Positions 1-6,854 of a DNA stretch of 12,676 nt are shown one piece after another. The notes below the pieces were generated by a model that worked only from the letters and a program-made list of their open reading frames with translations, made no database searches and was not told where the DNA came from. The stretch's first letter is position 1. Each line of letters opens with the position of its first letter. This stretch comes from Clostridiales bacterium (GTDB lineage: Bacteria; Bacillota; Clostridia; Oscillospirales; Oscillospiraceae), in NCBI GenBank assembly GCA_021200895.1, contig JAJQFX010000150.1, positions 1 through 12,676 of the forward strand, given 5' to 3'. A program made the position numbers and the translations under genes.

Positions 1-678
1 CGGCAGATGGGTATAAGCGCCAGGATAACCCATCCCCCAGCGGGGGGACAGCCGCCAGCGGGTGCCCACCGGTTGCAGCCGCCGCCGGCGGAAGTAGATG
101 TAGGGGGCCAGGGCGGCGTCCCCCACCGGGGCGTCCACCCCCCCCCAGACCGCCTGGAAGAACCGCTCCCTGGGGATCACTTCCCCAGGGGCTTCCATCA
201 GCAGTGCCAGAATGTCCAACTCCCGCCGGGTCAGGGTGCAGCGCCCGGCGGGCCCGGTCAGCGCCATGGCCGCCAGATCCACCGTCAGGTCGCCTGCCGA
301 CAATTTGGCGGCCTGCTTCCCGCGGCGGCGCAGCATGGCGTCCACCCGGGCCAGCAGTTCCGGCATGGCGAAAGGCTTGGCCAGATAATCGTCCGCGCCG
401 GTCTCGAAGCCGTCCACCAAATCCTCCGTCCGGTTCAGGGCGGTGAGCATCAGCACCGGTGTCTCCACCCCTGCCGCCCTGACCCGGCGGAGCAGGGTCA
501 GCCCGTCCAGACCGGGGAGCATCCGGTCTAAAATGCAGCCGTCATAGCCGCCCCGGAGGAGCAGGGCCAGGCCCTCCTCCCCGTTGGCGGCGGCATCCAC
601 CTGATAGCCCCGGTTCCGGAGTTGGTCGGCCACCAGGCCGGAGAGTTGTAAATCGTCCTCGATGAGCAGGATATTCAT
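1..678 (-). CDS. OmpR/PhoB-family response regulator (3' end cut by window start)
   Basis: DNA-binding response regulator of a two-component system. The receiver domain (about residues 1-115) begins MNILLIEDD, giving the acidic pair D8/D9. The predicted phospho-acceptor is D51 in the ILDRMLPGLDG motif, the switch threonine is T79 (LMLTA) and the conserved lysine is K101 (LAKPF). A winged-helix effector domain follows, with the family signature TRRELDILALL near residues 147-157. The frame is open for 226 codons to the window edge with no stop, and family members are about 225-235 residues, so only a few codons should be missing. The usual wing ending VRGVGYRL reads SPRWGMGYPGAY here, so the recognition wing is diverged. 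The start ATG at 678 follows GGGGTGA. A sensor kinase gene would be expected just beyond the left edge; this is inferred. The gene is divergent from the transporter operon and probably controls it and itself. Confidence 0.93.
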   Translation of the reverse strand, partial: MNILLIEDDLQLSGLVADQLRNRGYQVDAAANGEEGLALLLRGGYDGCILDRMLPGLDGLTLLRRVRAAGVETPVLMLTALNRTEDLVDGFETGADDYLAKPFAMPELLARVDAMLRRRGKQAAKLSAGDLTVDLAAMALTGPAGRCTLTRRELDILALLMEAPGEVIPRERFFQAVWGGVDAPVGDAALAPYIYFRRRRLQPVGTRWRLSPRWGMGYPGAYTHLP

Positions 679-697
679 AGAAATCACCCCGGATGCC

Positions 698-706
698 ATT
701 ATATCA
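698..706 (-). promoter_or_regulatory. Extended -10 promoter of the response-regulator gene
   Basis: Read leftward this is TGATATAAT, a consensus extended -10 (TGnTATAAT). No TTGACA lies at the normal -35 distance; direct repeats occupy that place. This fits an activator-dependent promoter. The predicted leader is only about 13 nt and contains the ribosome site GGGGTGA. Confidence 0.6.
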
Positions 707-718
707 GAAACCGCCGGG

Positions 719-740
719 AGAAACCTCAAAGAAACCTTAA
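719..740 (-). promoter_or_regulatory. Tandem 11-bp direct repeats, likely response-regulator box (leftward promoter)
   Basis: Read leftward the sequence is TTAAGGTTTCT followed directly by TTGAGGTTTCT, two copies differing at one base with an exact 11-bp period. Tandem 11-bp repeats are the known binding layout of OmpR/PhoB-family regulators. The pair occupies the -35 position of the leftward promoter, ending 15 bp before its -10. A third partial copy (AGAAACC on the + strand) lies at 706-712. Assignment to the adjacent regulator is inference. Confidence 0.6.
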
Positions 741-753
741 AATTTCTGCCCAT

Positions 754-797
754 TTTTAGATTCATTTTAGGTACGGCGGGAAAATCTGCGGTACAAT
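754..797 (+). promoter_or_regulatory. Operon promoter with 11-bp repeat pair and -10
   Basis: TTTTAG occurs at 754-759 and again at 765-770, an 11-bp period (TTTTAGATTCA then TTTTAGGTACG). It is followed after 16 bp by a -10 hexamer TACAAT at 792-797. No good -35 hexamer is present. The layout mirrors the leftward promoter, although the repeat sequence is only partly alike. It is the predicted activated promoter of the five-gene transporter unit. Confidence 0.45.
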
Positions 798-836
798 GAG
801 GGCACCACAGCCACCCACCGCCGGAAAGGAGCCACC

Positions 837-1706
837 ATGAACCGGAACCGAACCGCCCACCCGCGCCTGCGGCAGCTAAAGGCCGCCCTGCCCTTCCTGG
901 TCCCCAGCCTGACGGGGCTGTCCGTCTTTGTGCTGATTCCCTTCGGGGACACCGTCCGCCGCTCCTTCTGCAACGCCATGGGAAACCGCTGGGTGGGGCT
1001 GACCAACTACCGCCAGGTGGTCGCCAACAGCGCCTTTCAGCTGGCGGCAAAAAACACGGCGAAGTTCCTCTGCATCTGCCTGCCACTGCTGCTGGGCCTG
1101 TCCCTGGCGATGGCGCTGATGGTGCGGGCCCAGAACGCCAGGGGCGGCGTATTCCGGGGTACCTTCCTCCTCCCCATGGCGGTGCCGGTCAGCGCCATCG
1201 TGCTGCTGTGGAAGGTGCTGTTCAGCGACAGGGGACTGGTCAACGGCGCGCTCGCCGCCCTGGGCGGGGAGCCTATTTCTTTCCTCAGCACCAACGCCGC
1301 CTTCTGGGTGTTGGTGGCTACTTATCTCTGGAAAAACGCCGGGTACGACATGATTCTCTGGCTGGCGGGGCTGGACAACATCTCCAAAGACCTGTACGAA
1401 GCCGCGGCCGCCGACGGCGCAGGCCCCCTCCAGCAGTTCCGCTATATCACGCTGCCAGAGCTGCGGCCCATGACCGGGGTGGTGGGGCTGCTGTCCCTCA
1501 TCAACAGCTTCAAGGTGTTCCGGGAGGCGTACCTGGTGGCGGGGAACTATCCCCACGAGAGTATGTACCTGCTCCAGCACCTCTTTAACAACTGGTTCCT
1601 GGATTTGGACATGGGGCGGCTCACCGCCGCCGCCTGCCTGATGGTGCTGGTGCTGCTGGCGGTCATCGCCCTGGGGCGGCGGTATTGGAGGCTGGACGAG
1701 GGATGA
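837..1706 (+). CDS. CUT1-type ABC transporter permease, MalF-like
   Basis: Integral membrane permease of the carbohydrate-uptake-1 ABC family, 289 residues with about six hydrophobic segments (near 17-37, 72-96, 108-130, 155-175, 215-235 and 260-283). The cytoplasmic EAA loop that docks the ATPase is clear from E188: EAAAADGAGPLQQF, then ITLPELRP. Length and motif are typical of the MalF/UgpA/LacF type. The start ATG at 837 has GGAAAGGAG about 6 nt upstream. The stop overlaps the next gene by ATGA, so the two permeases are translationally coupled and should form a heterodimer. Substrate cannot be inferred. No ATPase gene is in the window; CUT1 systems in Firmicutes often borrow a shared MsmX/UgpC-type ATPase encoded elsewhere. 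Confidence 0.92.
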   Translation: MNRNRTAHPRLRQLKAALPFLVPSLTGLSVFVLIPFGDTVRRSFCNAMGNRWVGLTNYRQVVANSAFQLAAKNTAKFLCICLPLLLGLSLAMALMVRAQNARGGVFRGTFLLPMAVPVSAIVLLWKVLFSDRGLVNGALAALGGEPISFLSTNAAFWVLVATYLWKNAGYDMILWLAGLDNISKDLYEAAAADGAGPLQQFRYITLPELRPMTGVVGLLSLINSFKVFREAYLVAGNYPHESMYLLQHLFNNWFLDLDMGRLTAAACLMVLVLLAVIALGRRYWRLDEG

Positions 1707-2551
1707 GGCAGGTGAGACGGGCCGCGCTGTACGCCGCTCTTTTTGCACTGGCCCTGCTGATTTGGTGGCCGCTGTGGTTCATCGTCATGGGCATCTTCCT
1801 CCCTGCCGACGAGCTGAACGCTCTGCTGGGGCCGGTCTTTGCCGACGGGGCGGGCTACGCCCGGTGGTTCCTGCTGCCCACCTGGCCCACGCTGTCGTCT
1901 CTGGCGGAGCTGCTGCTGGACACGCCGGAGTTCTTCGCCGTGTTCTGGAACAGCTGCAAACAGGCGTTCCCCCAGGCCATCGGCCAACTGCTGGTGGGGG
2001 CTCCCGCGGCCTGGGCCTTCGCCCGGCTCCGGTTCCCGGGGCGGCGGGCGCTGTTCGGGGTGTATGTGGTGCTGATGCTGCTGCCCTTCCAGGTGACGAT
2101 GGTGCCCAGCTATCTGGTGCTGAACCGGCTGAACCTGATGGACACGGTTTGGGCGGTGATTCTGCCCGGCATCTTCTCCACCTACCCGGTGTTCATTATG
2201 GCCCGTGGGTTCGAGGCCATCCCCAGCAGCGTCATCGAGGCGGCGGAACTGGACGGGGCGGGGCGGTTCACCATCTTCCTGCGGCTGGGGCTGCCCATGA
2301 ACCTGTCCGGCCTTATCTCCGCCTTCGTGCTGGGCTTTCTGGAGGCCTGGGGGGCTGTGGAGCAGCCCATGGCCTTCCTGGAGTCGGCGGAGAACTGGCC
2401 CCTGACCCTGTACCTGCCCCAGGTGGTGCTGGACAACCTGGGGCTCTCCATGGCGGCCAGCTTCATCGCCCTGCTGCCGGCGCTGCTGATTTTCCTGTTC
2501 GGGCAGCGGTATCTGGAGCAGGGGATTTTGCAGGGGGCGGTGAAGGAGTAA
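1703..2551 (+). CDS. CUT1-type ABC transporter permease, MalG-like
   Basis: Second permease of the pair, 282 residues from the ATG at 1703. Hydrophobic segments include residues about 8-30, 86-108, 115-140 and the C-terminal helix. The EAA loop begins at E179 (EAAELDGAGRFTIFLRLGLP), diagnostic of the ABC permease-ATPase interface. The start was chosen at the ATGA overlap with the upstream stop, with GGAGG at 1687-1691 upstream. A TTG at 1685 would add six residues but cannot use that ribosome site. This permease acts with the MalF-like partner and the lipoprotein encoded next to form an importer-like complex, assuming a housekeeping ATPase is supplied in trans. Confidence 0.92.
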   Translation: MRQVRRAALYAALFALALLIWWPLWFIVMGIFLPADELNALLGPVFADGAGYARWFLLPTWPTLSSLAELLLDTPEFFAVFWNSCKQAFPQAIGQLLVGAPAAWAFARLRFPGRRALFGVYVVLMLLPFQVTMVPSYLVLNRLNLMDTVWAVILPGIFSTYPVFIMARGFEAIPSSVIEAAELDGAGRFTIFLRLGLPMNLSGLISAFVLGFLEAWGAVEQPMAFLESAENWPLTLYLPQVVLDNLGLSMAASFIALLPALLIFLFGQRYLEQGILQGAVKE

Positions 2552-2567
2552 CGTTCGCTCTTAGCTT

Positions 2568-2585
2568 TTAGCTATTAGTAGCTAA
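2568..2585. repeat. Small perfect inverted repeat between permease and lipoprotein genes
   Basis: TTAGCTA and TAGCTAA are separated by TTAG, giving a 7-bp AT-rich hairpin with a 4-nt loop. No T-tract follows, so it is unlikely to terminate transcription. It may be a remnant of an intergenic repeat; similar 'gctaac' motifs occur before the adaptor gene at about 5151-5167. Confidence 0.4.
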
Positions 2586-2628
2586 TCGCTTTGATACATC
2601 CACCCAACCATTTAAGGAGGAATCACCT

Positions 2629-4893
2629 ATGAGATTGAAAAGATGCCTTTCCCTGACGCTGGCCCTTTCCCTGCTGCTGACCCTGTGCGGCTGCGGTCTG
2701 GGGTCGGCGGGCAGCGGCACCGCAGACCTGAGCGGCGGCACCGGCCGCTATGTGGAGACGGCCATCACTCCGGAAAGCTACGCCGCCTATGCCGCCGACG
2801 CGGATTATATCGACTGCCCCGCGCTGCAATTCGGCGCGGACGGTACCATCGACCTGGTGGCGGCCTTCTACTCCTGGGCATCCGAGGGGAACCTCACCGC
2901 CGACCGCACAGTCTGGTACCACTCCGAGGACAAGGGGGACACCTGGACGGAGCAGGAGCTCACCGGCATCCGGGATGGAAATTTTGTCGGCTACTGGTAC
3001 TTCGGGACGGACGGCGCGGCCTACAGCTGGTCCTATGTGACGGAGTACGACGAGGACACCGACAACTACACCATGCAGGCGGTGCGCATCTACCGCCAGC
3101 AGGACGGGGAAACCACCACCACGGACTATGCCTTCTGTGACCCGGACAAGCCCATCAACGGCTGGATGCAGTGCGGCCTCTATCAGGACAGGTACCTGCT
3201 GTTCAGCCTGCAAACGGAGGCCGGAACCACCCTCTACGCCATGGACATCACTGATGGGGAATTTCTCTGGTCGGTATCGTCGGACTACTATGGCCTGGAC
3301 TTTGCGGTGGCCGGGGACTTGGTCTACGTCAGCGACGGCGCGGAGCTGAACGATTCCTACAGCCTCAGCGACGGGACGCTGCTGGAGGAACTGGATGTCT
3401 CCGGCATGGCGGAAAACGGCTGCGACCTTTCCGACTGCCGCATGACGGGGCAGGGCAGCTATTACTTCCTGGACGAGGACAAGAACTTCTGCATGGGTAT
3501 CCTGGGGGCCAGCCTGAAGGAAATCGTCCTGGATGCCACCGAGTACCGCTACAGCGCCCAGCTGAATCTGCTGAATGGCAGCGATGATATTTATGTGGCG
3601 GAGGACAACACCATCTTCATCAACGCCCGGAGCGATGAAGCGCCCCTGAACCTCTACCGCTACGACTATGACGCCGACGCCACCTACGGGGCCACCACCC
3701 TGACCGTCTGGGCCCTGGAGGACAGTTCCACCATTCGCCAGGCCATCTACGCCTTCCAGGAAAGCCACCCGGAGGTGGAAATCGACTTCCAGGTGCAGGA
3801 TTACGGGGAGTACAGCGAGAGCGGCAAGACCCTGAACGATGTCCTCACCACCCTGAACACCCAGATGCTGGCGGGGAGCGGCCCGGACGTGCTGGTGCTG
3901 GACAGGGTGGACTACGAGAACTACATCGCCCGGGGCGCGCTGGAGGATTTGAGCGACCTGGCAGAGGGGACGGACTTCGTCGGCGGAACGGTGTCCGCCT
4001 TCCGGCAGGAGGACGGCGGCTACTATGTCCTCCCCGCCCGGTTTACCGTCCCCCTGCTCCTCAGCAGTCAGGCGGACACCCCGGACAGCCTGGAAGCCCT
4101 GGCGGAGGCCGTGGCCCAGGCCGGGGCGGACGAGCCGTGCCTGGCCACCGTCTATGGCGAGCTGGTGCCAAACCTGATGGAGGCCAGCGCCGCCGCATTG
4201 GTGGACAGCGATGGGGTGCAGGCGGACGATCTCCGCACCTGGCTCTCCGCCCTGAAAACCGTCTGCGACACCTACGGCTACTTTGCTGAGACGGATGAAA
4301 TCACCACGGGCTTTGAGGAGGTCATTCCCGGCACCTATGACTACGGCAACCTGAACGCCTGTGTGGAGAGCGACGCCTACACCTGGCTGAGCAGCGCCAG
4401 CCCCTGGGGGCTAACCACTCTGGACGCGGTGGAGGATCTCATCATGGCCCTCTCCACCTGTGAGCGCTACGGGAAGGACGCTGCCGGCTTCACCGTCACC
4501 CAGGCCCCCGGCCTGGTGGAGGGCGCCTATACGCCGGAGGTGCTGCTGGGGGTCAGCGCAGGCAGCGGCGCAGCCGATACGGCAAAGGAGTTTGTGGCCT
4601 GCGTTCTGTCCCTGGAGGTGCAGCAGTACACCTATGGGGACGGCCTGCCCGTCCTCCAGGAGGCCATGGAGCAGCAGCTGGACTATTTCACCGCCCCGGC
4701 GGCGGAGTACGGCTGGGACCTGGAAGAACTGCGGGCGCTGCTGGACAGCCGCACCACCCCCTCTGTGGCCAGCGAACTGGTGCTGGAGGCGATTTACGGC
4801 GCGGCGGAGCCCTATTGGGCCGGGGAGCTGACCCTGGATGAGGCCGTGGGCCAGGTGGAGGACGCGCTGGCCCTGATGCTGGCGGAGCAGTAA
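2629..4893 (+). CDS. Lipoprotein with Asp-box (propeller-like) N-terminal half and SBP_bac_1-type solute-binding C-terminal half
   Basis: Probable surface-anchored receptor of the ABC system, 754 residues, far longer than the usual 400-450 of CUT1 binding proteins. Residues 1-22 form a lipoprotein signal (RLKRC, hydrophobic core, lipobox LCGC; lipidated Cys22). Residues about 23-354 are rich in aromatic/Asp beta-strand repeats and contain a textbook Asp-box (BNR) motif, SEDKGDTW at 99-106, as in sialidase-type propellers. From about 355 the sequence matches solute-binding family 1: TLTVWALEDSSTIRQAIYAF, then the GSGPDVLVLD strand and YYVLPARFTVPLL. AAGGAGG lies 8 nt before the ATG. It directly follows the two permeases. 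The propeller might bind a glycan or protein at the surface and present ligand; this is inference. Ligand unknown. Confidence 0.85.
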   Translation: MRLKRCLSLTLALSLLLTLCGCGLGSAGSGTADLSGGTGRYVETAITPESYAAYAADADYIDCPALQFGADGTIDLVAAFYSWASEGNLTADRTVWYHSEDKGDTWTEQELTGIRDGNFVGYWYFGTDGAAYSWSYVTEYDEDTDNYTMQAVRIYRQQDGETTTTDYAFCDPDKPINGWMQCGLYQDRYLLFSLQTEAGTTLYAMDITDGEFLWSVSSDYYGLDFAVAGDLVYVSDGAELNDSYSLSDGTLLEELDVSGMAENGCDLSDCRMTGQGSYYFLDEDKNFCMGILGASLKEIVLDATEYRYSAQLNLLNGSDDIYVAEDNTIFINARSDEAPLNLYRYDYDADATYGATTLTVWALEDSSTIRQAIYAFQESHPEVEIDFQVQDYGEYSESGKTLNDVLTTLNTQMLAGSGPDVLVLDRVDYENYIARGALEDLSDLAEGTDFVGGTVSAFRQEDGGYYVLPARFTVPLLLSSQADTPDSLEALAEAVAQAGADEPCLATVYGELVPNLMEASAAALVDSDGVQADDLRTWLSALKTVCDTYGYFAETDEITTGFEEVIPGTYDYGNLNACVESDAYTWLSSASPWGLTTLDAVEDLIMALSTCERYGKDAAGFTVTQAPGLVEGAYTPEVLLGVSAGSGAADTAKEFVACVLSLEVQQYTYGDGLPVLQEAMEQQLDYFTAPAAEYGWDLEELRALLDSRTTPSVASELVLEAIYGAAEPYWAGELTLDEAVGQVEDALALMLAEQ

Positions 4894-4932
4894 TGCGGCT
4901 TCGCCGCGCATTCAGCTGTCAGCCCTTGGCTT

Positions 4933-5097
4933 CTAGGGAACCTCTGAACAAATGCACTTCGGCGTCTTGCGGTAAATTTCCGCCGTAAATGCGTTGCAAA
5001 ATCTTGAAATCCGTCAGGATTCCTGCGCTTTTGCGCCTTTTTACGACGCAAATTTCCTCGCAATCCGCTCTCGTCCATTTATTCAGAGGTTCCCTAG
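4933..5097. mobile_element. MITE-like palindromic element, possibly IS5-type
   Basis: A 165-bp non-coding element bounded by 22-bp terminal inverted repeats (4933-4954 and 5076-5097) that differ at one base; each begins CTAGGGAACCTCTGAA from the outside. Similarity between the arms continues imperfectly inward for about 50 bp, so the whole unit can fold into a long hairpin. Both ends carry CTAG, which could be a 4-bp target duplication of the YTAR type made by IS5-family transposases. Because CTAG is itself palindromic it could equally be part of the repeat. A CTT also flanks both sides (4930-4932, 5098-5100). No transposase is encoded. Family assignment is tentative. Confidence 0.75.
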
Positions 5098-5192
5098 CTT
5101 GAGCGTGCTTCGTTTTCTATACTGCGCTTTTGGCCAGCAGCACCTGACTAACGCTAACGGCTAACAGCTCATATCAACCAAAGGAGAACCCT

Positions 5193-6854
5193 ATGAAGCT
5201 GAAGAAAATCACCCTCCCCCATCTTCCAAAAGGAGCGGAGGAGGGCGGCCAGGGGAAAGCGGCCTGGCGCATTGCCGCCTTCTTCCTGCTGATGCTGGCA
5301 CTGACCCTGTTCGCCCGGGGGATGGCGGGGGCAGCCCAGACTGCCGTCACCACCCAGACCCCCAGAGCCGCCACGGTGACGGAGACGCTGGCCCTTTCCG
5401 GCACGGTGGAGAGCCAGAGCGTGGAGGTGCTGACCCTTCCGGACGGCCTCACCGTTCAGTCCGTCCTGGTGACGGAGGGGCAGACGGTGCAGGAGGGAGA
5501 CGGACTGATTCAGGTGGACACGGACACCATCGCCCAGGCCCTGACCCAGGCCCAGGGGGAGCTGGACAAGCTGAACCTGCAACTGGAAGCCTATCAGGAG
5601 GAGGAGACGGCGGATGAGTCCGCCCTCTCCTCCGCCCAGACCGCCTATGACCGGGCAAAAGAAGACGCCGCCAGCGCGGCCTCCGCCCAGTCCACCCAGG
5701 TCAGCCGGGCGAAGTCGGCGGTGAGCGAGGCGAAGTCGGCGCTGAGCGATGCCAAATCCGACCTGAAAGCGCTGAAAAACCAGCGCTCCGCCCTGAACAG
5801 CACCATTACCCAGGAAAAGGAAACGCTGGCCGACCTGGAAGGTCAGCTGGCGGAGGCGGAGCAGACGGCGCAGGCCGCCGAGGATGCCTCCGGCGTCACG
5901 CCGGAGCCGGAGGCCGTCAGCGCCGAGGTCAGCAGCCTGGAAGCCCAAATCGAGGCGCTGGAAACCCAAATCACGGCGGACGAGGAGGCCCTCGCCTCCT
6001 GTGACGAGCAAATCACCTCCGCCCAGGAAGCGGTGGAGAGCGCCCAGGCGGCGGTGGACGCCGCGGAGGAGGCGCTGGAGGACGCCAACACGGCGGCCTC
6101 CGACAGCAGCCGCAGCAGCCAGCGCACCCTGGAGGACGCCCAGACCGCCCTCAGCGAGGCCCAGGACAGCCTCGCCCAGGCCAAGGCAGCCGCGGAGACC
6201 CAAAACCTGCAAAATCAGGCGGAGGCGCAAATCCTGTCCGTCACCATCGCCCAGCAGGAGGCAGAGGTGGCCGCCCTTACCGCCCTCCAGGACAGCGGCG
6301 GCGTGCTGACCGCCCCCTATGACGGAAAAATCGTCTCCCTCACCGGGGCGGCAGGCGGCTCCTCCGGGCAGGTGGAGGTTCAGCTGACGGCGGAGGGCGA
6401 TAGCTATGTGCTGACCCTCACCGGCAGCGTGCTGGCGGAGGTGCCCGACGGCGCGACCCTCCAAGTGACCCAGGGGGATGCAGAGACGTCCGTCTCCATC
6501 GCCGCCCTGGTGCAGGACGGCGGCACCGGGACGCTGACCGCCACCGCCTACCTGACCGGGGACTGGATGGACGGCGACGCCGATGTGACCGTCACCCTGT
6601 CCAGCAGCCGGTACGAGCTGACCATCCCCATTGGGGCCTACCATGAGGACAACGGCGGCGGCTTTGTCTATGTGGTGGAGGAGGTGGAGTCGGTGCTGGG
6701 ACTGCGGTACCAGATCCGCCGGGAGGCGGTGACGCTGCTGGCCAGCAACAGCGAACTGGCGGCGGTGGACGGCGTCCTCAGCGGCGACAGCCTCATCGTC
6801 ACCGCCGCCACCCGCTCGGTGGAGGATGGCGAGTATGTGAGGATGAGCGTATGA
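5193..6854 (+). CDS. MacA/HlyD-type membrane-fusion (adaptor) protein with long coiled coil
   Basis: Extracytoplasmic adaptor subunit, 553 residues. A single membrane anchor lies at about 24-44. The first lipoyl-like half follows (ATVTETLALSGTVESQSVEV, then VLVTEGQTVQEGDGLIQVD). Residues about 113-365 form an unusually long Ala/Gln/Glu-rich helical hairpin. The second lipoyl half is at about 369-383 (GGVLTAPYDGKIVSL), then a beta-barrel and membrane-proximal region. This order is that of MacA/YknX-type adaptors that partner MacB-like permeases. AAAGGAG precedes the ATG at 5193. The stop overlaps the next start by ATGA, so it is co-translated with the MacB-like protein. The MITE upstream separates it from the lipoprotein gene; whether one transcript spans both is unknown. 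Confidence 0.88.
   Translation: MKLKKITLPHLPKGAEEGGQGKAAWRIAAFFLLMLALTLFARGMAGAAQTAVTTQTPRAATVTETLALSGTVESQSVEVLTLPDGLTVQSVLVTEGQTVQEGDGLIQVDTDTIAQALTQAQGELDKLNLQLEAYQEEETADESALSSAQTAYDRAKEDAASAASAQSTQVSRAKSAVSEAKSALSDAKSDLKALKNQRSALNSTITQEKETLADLEGQLAEAEQTAQAAEDASGVTPEPEAVSAEVSSLEAQIEALETQITADEEALASCDEQITSAQEAVESAQAAVDAAEEALEDANTAASDSSRSSQRTLEDAQTALSEAQDSLAQAKAAAETQNLQNQAEAQILSVTIAQQEAEVAALTALQDSGGVLTAPYDGKIVSLTGAAGGSSGQVEVQLTAEGDSYVLTLTGSVLAEVPDGATLQVTQGDAETSVSIAALVQDGGTGTLTATAYLTGDWMDGDADVTVTLSSSRYELTIPIGAYHEDNGGGFVYVVEEVESVLGLRYQIRREAVTLLASNSELAAVDGVLSGDSLIVTAATRSVEDGEYVRMSV
5709..5771 (+). repeat. 21-bp tandem repeat coding coiled-coil heptads
   Basis: Inside the adaptor gene, two 21-bp units (5709-5729 and 5730-5750) differ at two bases, and a more diverged third follows (5751-5771). 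They encode AKSAVSE, AKSALSD and AKSDLKA, one heptad per unit. This suggests the coiled coil lengthened by in-frame duplication. Confidence 0.7.

Noticed and set aside
1685..1702. TTG start for the MalG-like permease
   Set aside because: It would overlap the GGAGG at 1687-1691; the ATGA overlap at 1703 is the standard coupled start.
876..1748. 290-codon antisense frame opposite the first permease
   Set aside because: Gln/His/Gly-rich shadow of a clear membrane permease gene.
2623..3768. Long antisense frame opposite the lipoprotein gene
   Set aside because: A by-product of GC-rich codon use; no ribosome site, no recognisable domain, and the sense frame has a clear lipoprotein and binding domain.
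4895..4907. GCGGC-TTC-GCCGC hairpin just after the lipoprotein gene stop
   Set aside because: No T-run follows; probably not a terminator, and too short to be distinctive in GC-rich DNA.
5118..5123. TATACT as a possible -10 for a separate adaptor promoter at the MITE edge
   Set aside because: No -35 at suitable spacing (TTGAGC is only 13 bp away).
5169..6644. 491-codon antisense frame opposite the adaptor
   Set aside because: Low-complexity Gly/Leu/Arg translation of the coiled-coil gene; no promoter or domain.
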